From Burkholderia pseudomultivorans (lineage in GTDB: Bacteria; Pseudomonadota; Gammaproteobacteria; Burkholderiales; Burkholderiaceae), in contig NZ_CP013378.1 of assembly GCF_001718415.1 (NCBI RefSeq), positions 682,001 to 746,000 on the forward strand: 64,000 bases of DNA, in the 5' to 3' direction. Numbering within the stretch: position 1 is the stretch's first letter; each line of letters opens with the position of its first letter. This document shows positions 1-8,484 of this stretch, one piece after another. Made by a program: the position numbers and the translations under genes. The notes beneath the pieces are model-generated. The model did not search any database, had not been told where the DNA came from, and was given only the letters and a program-made list of their open reading frames with translations.

Positions 1-1
1 C

Positions 2-550
2 GTGGTGCTGGCCGCGATCGGCAACTATGTGCCGAACGTGATGCTGGCGCGGCGGATCGCGGCGCGCCAGCGCGCGATCTTCGAGGATTTCCCCGACGCG
101 CTCGACCTTCTGACGGTCTGCGTTGAAGCGGGGCTGGGGCTCGATGCAGCCCTGATGAAGGTCAGCGACGAACTGCATTTCCGCAGCGCGGTGGTCGCGA
201 GCGAACTCGCGTTGCTGCTGCTCGAGATGCGCTCGGGGTTCACGAAGGAGACGGCGCTGCGCAACCTCGCGCTACGCACCGGCGTCGAGGATGTCGAATC
301 GTTCTGCACGATGCTGATCCAGGCGGACCGCTTCGGCACCAGCGTCGCCGAATCGCTGCGCGTGCTGTCGGACATGCTGCGCACGCGGCGCCGGATGCGC
401 GCGGAGGAACGCGCGGCAAAGATCGCGCTGAAGCTGCTGTTTCCGCTGATCTTCTGCGTGTTTCCGGCGCTAATGGGCGTGCTGCTGGGGCCGGCGCTGA
501 TCCACGTGTATCGCGTGCTGCTGCCGACGCTGGTCGGCATCGTGCACTGA
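2..550 (+). CDS. tadC: TadC-like inner-membrane protein of the tad/Flp pilus system (5' partial)
   Basis: C-terminal 182 residues of a type II secretion F-domain (GspF/TadC) protein; the true start lies before the window. This family forms the inner-membrane platform that works with the TadA ATPase to assemble Flp pili. The family pattern DALDLLTVCVEAGLGLDAAL is near residues 31-50, followed by the conserved helical block around FCTMLIQADRFGTSVAESLR. A hydrophobic segment (LLFPLIFCVFPALMGVLLGPA) and a short C-terminal hydrophobic tail end the protein. It is probably one of the last genes of the operon, because a rho-independent terminator follows about 210 bp later. I cannot exclude that it is a TadB-type paralogue; position and length favour TadC. 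Confidence 0.8.
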   Translation: MVLAAIGNYVPNVMLARRIAARQRAIFEDFPDALDLLTVCVEAGLGLDAALMKVSDELHFRSAVVASELALLLLEMRSGFTKETALRNLALRTGVEDVESFCTMLIQADRFGTSVAESLRVLSDMLRTRRRMRAEERAAKIALKLLFPLIFCVFPALMGVLLGPALIHVYRVLLPTLVGIVH

Positions 551-761
551 CTGCGCAAGGGGGCCGCACGGCGAACGGGAATCGTGCGCGCGTTCCGGCG
601 GGACGGACACCGGACGGCATCGACAGGCGTGCGAAGCGGTGCGGCGGCGACGCCGCGCCTTCCGTCATCTTCCTGGGAAACTCAGACCGGGCGGTGCCGC
701 GAGACAGGTCGACCATAGCGGCATCAACGCAACCCGGACCCATGGTCGGTCATGGATACGA

Positions 762-802
762 CCGTAGTCCACCGCCCGCGCGGGCGGCCCCCTACGGTTT
801 TT
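762..802 (+). terminator. Rho-independent terminator after the tad operon
   Basis: A stem with arms CCGTAG (762-767) and CTACGG (792-797) encloses a second GC-rich palindrome (CCGCCCGCGCGGGCGG). Five T residues follow at 798-802 on the plus strand. It lies between the plus-strand tadC and the convergent methyltransferase gene and has its T-run only on the plus side, so it should mainly stop tad transcripts. Confidence 0.75.
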
Positions 803-838
803 ACCCGGACGCGGGGGCACCCGCGGACCTGCCGGGCA

Positions 839-1681
839 TCACACGCTGAAGATCCGCCGCTGGTAACCGAGCATCAGGCGGTCGATGTCGTCGTCGGTGC
901 GGCGCGGCTGCGACTTCGGTTCGAGCCACAGCCAGCGCATCATCCGGTAGCGCGCCTCGACGCACAGCAGCCACGTATCCCAGTCCGACCAGTGGCGCAG
1001 CAGCGGGATGTCGCGCATGTCGCGCAACCCGTCGCGAATCTCGTACACGTGAAAATGCCGGGCCGCCCGTTCGCGCAGTTCGTCGAACGCGCGCGCGGCG
1101 CGCTCGGGATCGGCGAGCAGGAAGTCGTGAATCTCGATGATGACGTGGCCGGCCGACAGCTTCTCGAGCAGCGCATCGTCGAACAGCTCGAATTCCGCGC
1201 CCTCGATGTCGCACAGCACGACCCGTGCGGCCGGATCGCCACCGTCCGCATCGAGGATCGCCGGCAGTTCGCGGTCGGCCTTGCCGTACACGGCGACCTT
1301 TTCCGCCAGACCGAGCTCGGCCGCACGGCGCGCGATCGCGTGGCGGCGCGATTCGTCCATTTCGAAACAGAGGCTGCGCGCGAACCGGCCGGTGGCGACC
1401 AGTCCGATGCCGAAGATCCCGTCCGCCGCGCCGAGATCGACGAGCACCTTCTGCGGCGACGCGATCGCATCGAGAATCGCGCACACGCCGATCTCGTACG
1501 TGCCGAGCAGGTATGCGCCGGTTGCGACTTCCGCCCACTGGCTGGCGCCGACCGTGAAGCCGCGCAGGATCCCGTATTGCACGACCGAGCCCGTCTGCTC
1601 GCGCAACAGCTGCGACAGGTAGTGCAGGCGCAGGTTCGCGGCCTGCAGCGCGCTCTGGTTGAAGTACTGCGCGTGGTCCAT
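839..1681 (-). CDS. FkbM-family SAM-dependent methyltransferase
   Basis: 280-residue protein with a Rossmann SAM-binding motif (VLVDLGAADGIFGIG, about residues 81-95) and a following acidic motif (CDIEGAEFELF) typical of FkbM-type O-methyltransferases. These often modify glycans or polyketides. The start at 1681 (MDHAQYF) is preceded by GGAGAA at a good distance; a longer open frame upstream is arginine-rich and has no supporting site. It is divergent from the glycosyltransferase-like gene at 1965, with 283 bp between them that must hold both promoters. Pairing with a sugar transferase suggests a surface-glycan role, which is inference. Confidence 0.75.
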   Translation of the reverse strand: MDHAQYFNQSALQAANLRLHYLSQLLREQTGSVVQYGILRGFTVGASQWAEVATGAYLLGTYEIGVCAILDAIASPQKVLVDLGAADGIFGIGLVATGRFARSLCFEMDESRRHAIARRAAELGLAEKVAVYGKADRELPAILDADGGDPAARVVLCDIEGAEFELFDDALLEKLSAGHVIIEIHDFLLADPERAARAFDELRERAARHFHVYEIRDGLRDMRDIPLLRHWSDWDTWLLCVEARYRMMRWLWLEPKSQPRRTDDDIDRLMLGYQRRIFSV

Positions 1682-1964
1682 CGTCAGGGTTCTCCGTCGG
1701 GGGTTGGGCGTGGCCGCGTCACATTCTTTCGGTGACGCAAGCGTGCGCATGCGGCGCTCGCGGTAACGAGCATATCGGCGAATCGCCGTCTGCGTGCGGG
1801 GGGAAACACCGATCGCCGACGAATTTCCACCCGGCTCCATTACAATCGGATTGCGCGTGCGGTCGGACCACGCATGTCGCACGGGGGCAATGTCCAATTG
1901 ATTCGTAATACGATTGAGTGACGCGCGATGCGCGGCGCCGATCGGCTGACCACACAGACCACGC

Positions 1965-3233
1965 ATGTCCGACAACAACGAGACCGACCGCCGCCACCTG
2001 ATCGCACTGGCCATCGACAACAATACGCAGGCCTGGTACGAGATGGTGATTCCGTTCATCGTGTCGCTGCGCGCGACCGACTACCGCGGCCGCATCGGCG
2101 TGATCGGCTACGGCCTGTCGCCGGACAAGCAGCAGCGGCTGCTGGCGAGCGGCGTCGAAGTCTATACGGCGGTGGGCGTGGGCGAGCTGCCATGGGATCG
2201 ATACGTGTCCGCGGCGGCGATCTTCGACACGAGCCCGGAACTGCATACGCTCGCGCTCTACGATGCGGACATCTGGTTCCCGGGGCCGCGCTTCGACCTG
2301 TTCGACGTCGTGCCCGACGACGACTGCCTGCATGTCGCACCGGATGCGCACTTCTGCGCGTTCGTGACGGATCCGATCGTCGGCGAACGCAAGGCCGAGC
2401 TGACGCGCCAGTGTGTCGACGACGTGATCGACCGCTTCGGTCATGCGCTGCAGGCCGGCCTCGTGGTGGGCGGCCGCACCGCGTGGGCGCGGTTCGCGCA
2501 GCACGTTCACGAGCAGATCGGCCGGATCGGCCGGGACTTCAACGCGATCTACGGGCTCGACACGACCTTCCTGCACATGTGGGGCGCGCTCGGACACGTG
2601 CGGCTGATCGGCTGCGAACAGAACTTCGTGTCGAAGTGGGGGCTTCACGAGCAGCAGGAAGCGGGCAGCGGGCGCGTCGTGTTCGAATATCGCGGTACGC
2701 CGGTGCGCGGGCTGCACATGACCAACGACGTGCGCTACCTGAACCGCTGGCGCTATCTCGCACGCCATGCGACGCACGCGATCGCGTCGGGACACGCGCT
2801 CGCGCTGGCGCCCGAAGCCGGCGCGCGCAACCAGCCGGCGACGCTCGATGCGCTGCATGCCGAACGCTTTGCCGCGATCGGGCTGCCCGTCGTCGCCGCG
2901 CGCGAGGACGTGCTCGCGAATGTGCCGCGCCTCGCCGCAGGTCCGTCGTTCCGTCATCCGCAGAATTGCTCGCTGACCGGATGGGCGTCGCACGAAATCG
3001 AGCTGACGGTGACGCGCGAGCGCGCGGTGATCGACCTGTGCCTGTCGCATCTGAGCGGGCAGCCGTCGGCGCCGTATGTCCAACTCGAACACAACGGCTT
3101 CGTGCATGCGCTGCCGGTGCCGAACGCCGTGCGGTTCACGATCGTGCAGGGCGACCGGCTGACGCTGCGTGCGCTCGCGCTGCCCGGGCAGATGTGCCAT
3201 ACGGTCTGGGATATCGTGCTGCGCGACGCGTGA
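1965..3233 (+). CDS. Glycosyltransferase-like protein with a DxD motif
   Basis: 422 residues, no signal peptide or membrane segment. The N-terminal half reads like a GT-A nucleotide-sugar domain: beta-strand-rich start (LIALAIDNNTQAWYEMVIPF), then ALYDADIWFPGPRFDLF (about residues 97-113), whose DAD is a good candidate for the metal/UDP-sugar-binding DxD motif. VDDVIDRFG and LDTTFLHMWG follow. The C-terminal 120 residues form a separate, probably beta-rich region of unknown role. I do not recognise a precise family; the GT8-like label is a guess from the motif and fold order. It is divergent from the FkbM methyltransferase and may act on the same glycan. Confidence 0.6.
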   Translation: MSDNNETDRRHLIALAIDNNTQAWYEMVIPFIVSLRATDYRGRIGVIGYGLSPDKQQRLLASGVEVYTAVGVGELPWDRYVSAAAIFDTSPELHTLALYDADIWFPGPRFDLFDVVPDDDCLHVAPDAHFCAFVTDPIVGERKAELTRQCVDDVIDRFGHALQAGLVVGGRTAWARFAQHVHEQIGRIGRDFNAIYGLDTTFLHMWGALGHVRLIGCEQNFVSKWGLHEQQEAGSGRVVFEYRGTPVRGLHMTNDVRYLNRWRYLARHATHAIASGHALALAPEAGARNQPATLDALHAERFAAIGLPVVAAREDVLANVPRLAAGPSFRHPQNCSLTGWASHEIELTVTRERAVIDLCLSHLSGQPSAPYVQLEHNGFVHALPVPNAVRFTIVQGDRLTLRALALPGQMCHTVWDIVLRDA

Positions 3234-3305
3234 GGTCGCGGTGCGCGGCGGCGGGGCGACGCGCCGGACGGAGGCAGGCCCCGCCCGTCGCCCGCGTCGT
3301 CAGGG

Positions 3306-3626
3306 TCAGGAAAAGGTCGTCGCGACCATGATGCCGAAGCCCCAGCCGAGCACGATGCCCGACAGCCGGCCGTAAATCGACGCGCGGACGTTGTCGTCGA
3401 GCACGTACGGCGAACGCTTGTGCTTCCAGACGGTGCTGAGGGCGACCGGGCGTGTCAGCAGGAACAGGCATGCGGTCAGCACGGGCGCCGCGACGAGCAG
3501 CGCGATCCGCTGCCCGTTCCAGTCCACGCCGTGCATCGCCAGCGAAATGAGCACGGCGAGCGGCACTTCGACGCACAGGCCGAGCAGCGAGCCGCCGACG
3601 AAAGAATCTCCGGGTGACTGGAACAT
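3306..3626 (-). CDS. Small integral membrane protein, unknown function
   Basis: About 106 residues with two clear hydrophobic segments (LGLCVEVPLAVLISLAM and IALLVAAPVLTACLFLL) and a third C-terminal one (LSGIVLGWGFGIMVATTF). No family is recognised. The ATG at 3626 was chosen because it directly precedes the hydrophobic part; an in-frame ATG at 3725 would add 33 residues of low-complexity sequence. Neither has a convincing ribosome site, so the start is uncertain. It lies alone between the glycosyltransferase-like gene (convergent) and the oxidase operon. Confidence 0.55.
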   Translation of the reverse strand: MFQSPGDSFVGGSLLGLCVEVPLAVLISLAMHGVDWNGQRIALLVAAPVLTACLFLLTRPVALSTVWKHKRSPYVLDDNVRASIYGRLSGIVLGWGFGIMVATTFS

Positions 3627-3832
3627 GATCGTCCGTATCGTTCGAATGAAGTCCGCGCTCGGTTCGAGCGCCTGAAAAACAACGGTCGCGCACCTTCGAC
3701 AGTCGCGGCCGGCCGTATCCGGCATCGGGATGCTGCGCGATGGTAAGGCAAAGCGCGGGCTGGCGGTCGGCTCCTCAAGCTATTTAACAAATCGCGCCGG
3801 CGGCGGAAGCGGGCCGCGAGCACCGTCGGGCG

Positions 3833-5452
3833 TTACCGATGGATGGCCGCGCGCAATCGCCTGACATCCTGCGTCGATACGGGCGCCGCACGATTGCTCC
3901 ACGCGCCGCGCACATAGCTGACGACCGCCGCGATCTCGTCGCTCGTCAGCGTGCCGCGCATCGCGGGCATGCGTCGCACCGGGCCGGTGCTGCCCGGCGC
4001 GGGCCGCGCGCCTTCGACGACGATGCGGATTGCACTGGTCGGATCGGCGGCGAGCACGACCGGATTGCCCGCGAGCGGCGGCCCGCGATCGGGCGTGCCG
4101 GCGCCGTCCGCGCCGTGGCAGCGTGCGCAGAATCCCGCGTAGACGCCGGCGCCCGGCGCCTGCTGGCCGCCCTCCGGACGCGGGCCGGCGGCCGTCAGCC
4201 GTGCGACGCCGACGCCGAGCGGGTTCGTCGCGGCGGTCGGCCGGGCCGGCAGCGATTTCAGGTAGGCGGCGATCGCAAGGCGGTCGGCATCGGTGAGCAG
4301 CGCGGTGCTTTCGCCGACCACCGGCGCCATCGCGCCGAACACCGCGCTGCGCGGCGCATGGCCGTCGCGCAGGAACGCGGCGATGTCGTCGGCCGACCAG
4401 CGGCCGAGGCCGTCGGTGTCCGCGCCGGTCAGGTTCGGCGCGAACCAGTGGTCGTTGATGCCGCCGGTCAGGAACGCCGGCGCGCGTTCGTCGTAGCCGC
4501 GCTCGTTGTAGGCCGGCCCGCGCGGCGTATGACATGCGCCGCAATGACCGAGCCCCTGCACGAGGTACGCGCCGCGATTCCATTGCGCGGACTGCGACAG
4601 CGACGGCGCGAAGCGGTCGCGATTCGCGAAGACGAGACTCCACAGGGCGAGCGCCCAGCGCTGGTCGAACGGAAACGGCAGTTGCGTCAGGCGCGCCGCG
4701 TTGGGCGACGGCGCGACGCCGCGCATGAAATACGCATAGAGCGCACGCACGTCGTCGTCGCTCAGTCGTGCGAACGACGGGTACGGCATCGCCGGATACA
4801 ACCGGCTGCCGTCCGCGCGCACGCCGCGGCGCAGCGCGGCGTCGAACTGTTGCAGCGTGTAGTGGCCGATGCCGTGGGTCGGATCCGGCGTGATGTTCGG
4901 CGCATAGATCGGCCCGAACGGCGAGTTCACCGGCTGGCCGCCCGCATACGGCGTGTGGTCGGCGGCGTCGTGGCAGGCCGAGCAGTCGCCGGCGCGCGCC
5001 AGGTAGCGACCGCGCTCGATCGTGGCGGCGTCGGCGTCCGCGGCGGCCGCGGCGACGACCGGGCGGCGGGCCTGCGACGCGGCGTCGGGCAGTGCGGGCG
5101 ATACGGCCGAAGGCGGCGAAACGGCCGAAGCGGCAGCGTCCGACGCGGCGGACGACGCGCGATCGTGCGGTTGCGAAAGCCGCGGGTCGCGCGCCGCGCG
5201 GGCCGACATCGACGCGCTCGCCGCCGCCGATGAAGCGGACAGCGCCTCGCGTATTCGCGTGAAATGCCATCCGGACGCGGATTCGTCCGCGGCCGGCGCG
5301 GATGCGGACGATGCCGCGTCCGGCATCGCGTCGCTGTCGCTGCGGTCGGCGGGGCGGTCGCAGCCCGCGAGCGCGACGCCCAGCATCAGCGCCGCCGCCA
5401 GCGCGATGCGACGCCGAGGAACACGACACGATGCGAACCAGATCAGCGCCAT
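3833..5452 (-). CDS. Triheme cytochrome c lipoprotein (alcohol/gluconate dehydrogenase cytochrome-subunit type)
   Basis: 539 residues. The N-terminus has a lipobox (GVALAGC), so the protein is probably a lipoprotein on the periplasmic side. A roughly 100-residue Ala/Ser-rich linker follows, then three CXXCH haem sites (CSACH, CGACH, CARCH), the spacing typical of the triheme subunits of membrane gluconate, sorbitol and alcohol dehydrogenases. Signature segments include GGQPVNSPFGPIYAPNITPD. The start overlaps the upstream gene by 10 bp (5443-5452), so it is the last gene of the oxidase operon. A dehydrogenase-type cytochrome sitting with an oxidase suggests it feeds electrons to that oxidase. 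The GMC/subunit-3 pair at 16.5-18.8 kb lacks its own cytochrome and is a possible donor. Confidence 0.85.
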   Translation of the reverse strand: MALIWFASCRVPRRRIALAAALMLGVALAGCDRPADRSDSDAMPDAASSASAPAADESASGWHFTRIREALSASSAAASASMSARAARDPRLSQPHDRASSAASDAAASAVSPPSAVSPALPDAASQARRPVVAAAAADADAATIERGRYLARAGDCSACHDAADHTPYAGGQPVNSPFGPIYAPNITPDPTHGIGHYTLQQFDAALRRGVRADGSRLYPAMPYPSFARLSDDDVRALYAYFMRGVAPSPNAARLTQLPFPFDQRWALALWSLVFANRDRFAPSLSQSAQWNRGAYLVQGLGHCGACHTPRGPAYNERGYDERAPAFLTGGINDHWFAPNLTGADTDGLGRWSADDIAAFLRDGHAPRSAVFGAMAPVVGESTALLTDADRLAIAAYLKSLPARPTAATNPLGVGVARLTAAGPRPEGGQQAPGAGVYAGFCARCHGADGAGTPDRGPPLAGNPVVLAADPTSAIRIVVEGARPAPGSTGPVRRMPAMRGTLTSDEIAAVVSYVRGAWSNRAAPVSTQDVRRLRAAIHR

Positions 5453-5844
5453 GGACTGCACGGCCCCACGAAACCGGTGACGATGCCCGTAAACACGAGG
5501 CCAACGACGAAGCCGAGCCCGGCGAGCATCCCGCAACGGGCGAGAAACCGCGTACTGCTCTCGCGTGTGCTCGCATGCGCTTCGTCGTCGTGCGAGCGCC
5601 GCCAGGTGCGCGCGAGCCACGCGGCGCAGGCGGCCGCGATCGCGAATGCGCCGGCGGCGATCAGCGCGAGCCACGCACCGACGTGTGCCCAGCGCGGCAA
5701 GACCTGCGCGACGCCGAGCGGATAGCAGGCCGTCGAGGCGAGCGTTTCGGACGCGAGCATCTGCGCGAACCACAGCGCGGGCGCGCCGACGAGCCCGGCG
5801 GCGATCGCGAGCAGCGGGACAGGCGCGCGGCCGGTGCGGTTCAT
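5443..5844 (-). CDS. Small membrane protein of the oxidase operon
   Basis: 133 residues with three predicted membrane helices (LLAIAAGLVGAPALWFAQML; AHVGAWLALIAAGAFAIAAACAAWL; MLAGLGFVVGLVFTGIVTGFV). The ATG overlaps the stop codon of the fused oxidase gene (ATGA, 5841-5844), and its 3' end overlaps the next cytochrome gene, so translation is probably coupled on both sides. I do not recognise a named family. The position suggests an accessory or assembly subunit of the terminal oxidase, but nothing in the sequence shows metal or haem binding. Confidence 0.7.
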   Translation of the reverse strand: MNRTGRAPVPLLAIAAGLVGAPALWFAQMLASETLASTACYPLGVAQVLPRWAHVGAWLALIAAGAFAIAAACAAWLARTWRRSHDDEAHASTRESSTRFLARCGMLAGLGFVVGLVFTGIVTGFVGPCSPWR

Positions 5845-8471
5845 CCGGGCCTCCTGAGCCAGTACGGCGACACGTACAGCGCGGTGAAGATGAACAGCCA
5901 GACGAAGTCGACGAAGTGCCAGTAGAGCGCGCCGACCGTCAGCGCGACGCGCCGCCGGCGGTCGAAGAAGCCGGCGGCCGTCCAGCCGGCGAGCAGCGCG
6001 AGGATCACGAGCCCCGCGACGACGTGCGCGAGGTGAAAGCCCGTGATCGTGAAATAGAGGCTGCCGTACAGGTGCGCGGTCGGCCCGTACGGATGGTCGC
6101 GCCATTCGTGCAGCTGGACCAGCGCGAACGCAATGCCGAGCGCGAGCGCAACCGCCAGCGCGGCGACCGCGCGCGGGCGCCGGCCGGCCCGCACCGCGCG
6201 TTCGGCGAGCCATACGAACACGCTGCTCGACAGCAGCACGGCCGTGTTGGCGGCCGCGAGCCCGATCTTCGGCATGCCTTCGGGCGGCCATGGCGCGGCC
6301 GATTGCGACTGCAGGTAGAAATAGCAGAACAGCAGATAGCCGAACAGCCCGGCCTCGGTCGCGATCAGCGTCATTACGCCCCACCAGCCGCCCGCGCGTT
6401 CGCCGTAACTGCCGACGGGCAGCGGCGCGACGCAGGGGGCCGGCACGGCGGGCGACCACTGCGGCGCGGCCGGCTCCGACGCGTGCGGCGCAGGCTCGTC
6501 CGCGGGCGCGAGCGTCGGCGCCGGCGCGCGCTGCCCGAGCGCAAGGCGCGGCCACAGCCAGGCGACGAGCGCGACCGCGCAGCCGGCCGTGAACAGCGCG
6601 ACCAGGGCGGGCGAGCGCACCAGCATCGCCGCGAACACGCCGGTTGCCAGCAGCGCGAGCACGAACGGCACGCAGGTGTCGTCGGGCATCTTGAGGATCG
6701 CGCTCGGGGTCGCCGCGAGCGGCGTGACCGCCAGCGCCTCGCGGCCGTCCGCGAGCCGGTAGCCGATCCGCACGCTGCTGCGCTGCGCATCGTCGCGCGT
6801 TTCCCACAGCGGATGACGCGACGCGACGAGCGGCAGCGCCGCGAAGTTGTAGACCGGCGCCGGCGACGCGACCGACCATTCGAGGCCGGCCGCGCCCCAC
6901 GGGTTTTCGCCGGCGCGCACGCCGCGCCGCGCGCTGACCAGCGCGTTCGCGACGAACATCAGGATGCCCGCGCCGAACACGAACGAGCCGATCGTCGTCA
7001 GCAGGTTCGACGTGTCCCAGCCCATGCCCGACGGATAGGTATAGATGCGGCGCGGCATCCCGAGCAGGCCCGACACGTGCATCGGAAAGAAGCCGAGGTT
7101 GAAGCCGATCAGCACGACCCAGAAGGTTGCGCGGCCGAAACGCTCGTTCATCATCCGCCCGGTGAATTTCGGAAACCAGTAGGCGATGCCGCCGAGCACC
7201 GGGAACACGTTGATGCCGAGCAGCACGTAGTGCAGGTGCGCGACCACGAAGTAGGTGTCGGTCAGTTGCCAGTCGAGCGGCACGGCCGCCGTCATCACGC
7301 CCGACACGCCGCCGATCACGAACATCAGCACGAAGCCCGCGAAGTACAGGAACGGCGTGCGGAACACCGGGCGGCCGGTCCAGATCGTCGCGAGCCACGC
7401 GAACACGGCGACCGCGCTCGGAATCGAGATCAGCATGCTCGCCGCGCCGAAGAACGCGAGCGCGAGCGGCGCGATGCCGGTCGCGAACATGTGGTGCACC
7501 CAGACCTCGAAGCCGATCAGCATCGTCGCGACGGTCGACACCGCGACGGCCTCGTACGCGACCAGCGGCCGCCGGCAGAAGGTCGGCAGCGCATCCGACA
7601 CGATGCCCATCGCCGGCAGGACGACCACGTACACCCACGGATGCGCGAACATCCAGAACAGGTGCTGCCACAGCAGCGGCCGGCCGTCGTGCGCGACGTC
7701 GAAGAAATGCGTGCCGGCATTGCGGTCGAGCCACAGCAGGAAGAACGCGAGGCTCACCGACGGCACCGCGACGAGGTTCGCGACCGACGCCGTCAGCGTG
7801 CCCCACACGATGATCGGCAGCCGGTCGATCGACATGCCGTGCGCGCGCATGCGCAGCAGCGTCACGACGAAGTTCGCGGCGCCGCCCGTCGTCGAGATGC
7901 CGAGCAGGATCATCCCGAGCGCATAGATGTCGATGTTCGCGCCGGCGCTGTAGTCGAGCGACGTGAGCGGCACATAGTTGAACCAGCCGCCGTCGGGCAC
8001 CGCGCCGAGCGGGAAGCTCGCGTACAGGAACACGCCCGCGAACAGGAACGCCCAGTACGAGAACGCGTTCAGCCGCGGAAACGCCATGTCGCGCGAGCCG
8101 AGCATCAGCGGCCACAGGTAGTTCGCGAAGCCCGACAGCACCGGCAGCGCGTACAGGAAGATCATCGTGACGCCGTGCATCGTGAACAGCGCGTCGTACT
8201 GCGCGGGCGTGAGCAGCGTCGCGTTCGGCCGCGCGAGCTGGATGCGCATCACCAGCGCCTCGACGCCGCCGAGCAGCAGGAACGCGAACGCGGTGACGAT
8301 GTAGCGCAGCCCGATCCGCTTGTGGTCGACGGTGCCGAGCCAGCCGCGCCAGCCCGGCGCGGATTCCCACAGTTCGGCGAGTGCGCGCTCGTGCGGCGAG
8401 CCGGGCGGCGCCTCGCCGAGGTCCGGCACGCGATCGAGCGGCGGGGGGCGCGTGTCGTGGACGGTGGCCAT
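5841..8471 (-). CDS. Fused cytochrome c oxidase subunits I+III with altered proton channels
   Basis: 876 residues: a haem-copper oxidase subunit I (about 40-560), a linker, then a subunit III domain (about 675-875). Haem and CuB ligands are present: H99 (FTMHG), H277, H326/H327 (WVHHMF), H412 and H414 (VVAHLHYV), and the cross-linking Tyr281. The D-channel entrance motif RDMAFPRLN is kept. However, the HPEVY motif reads HPWVY, so the D-channel Glu is Trp279, and the residues before it are FA rather than the YS of Glu-less A2 enzymes. The K-channel motif IPTGIKIF reads IPSAVAVF, replacing the Lys with Ala355. The start at 8471 has GGAGGAAG upstream. It is probably a caa3-like terminal oxidase with reduced or absent proton pumping. 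Confidence 0.9.
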   Translation of the reverse strand: MATVHDTRPPPLDRVPDLGEAPPGSPHERALAELWESAPGWRGWLGTVDHKRIGLRYIVTAFAFLLLGGVEALVMRIQLARPNATLLTPAQYDALFTMHGVTMIFLYALPVLSGFANYLWPLMLGSRDMAFPRLNAFSYWAFLFAGVFLYASFPLGAVPDGGWFNYVPLTSLDYSAGANIDIYALGMILLGISTTGGAANFVVTLLRMRAHGMSIDRLPIIVWGTLTASVANLVAVPSVSLAFFLLWLDRNAGTHFFDVAHDGRPLLWQHLFWMFAHPWVYVVVLPAMGIVSDALPTFCRRPLVAYEAVAVSTVATMLIGFEVWVHHMFATGIAPLALAFFGAASMLISIPSAVAVFAWLATIWTGRPVFRTPFLYFAGFVLMFVIGGVSGVMTAAVPLDWQLTDTYFVVAHLHYVLLGINVFPVLGGIAYWFPKFTGRMMNERFGRATFWVVLIGFNLGFFPMHVSGLLGMPRRIYTYPSGMGWDTSNLLTTIGSFVFGAGILMFVANALVSARRGVRAGENPWGAAGLEWSVASPAPVYNFAALPLVASRHPLWETRDDAQRSSVRIGYRLADGREALAVTPLAATPSAILKMPDDTCVPFVLALLATGVFAAMLVRSPALVALFTAGCAVALVAWLWPRLALGQRAPAPTLAPADEPAPHASEPAAPQWSPAVPAPCVAPLPVGSYGERAGGWWGVMTLIATEAGLFGYLLFCYFYLQSQSAAPWPPEGMPKIGLAAANTAVLLSSSVFVWLAERAVRAGRRPRAVAALAVALALGIAFALVQLHEWRDHPYGPTAHLYGSLYFTITGFHLAHVVAGLVILALLAGWTAAGFFDRRRRVALTVGALYWHFVDFVWLFIFTALYVSPYWLRRPG

Positions 8472-8484
8472 CGGCTTCCTCCGT

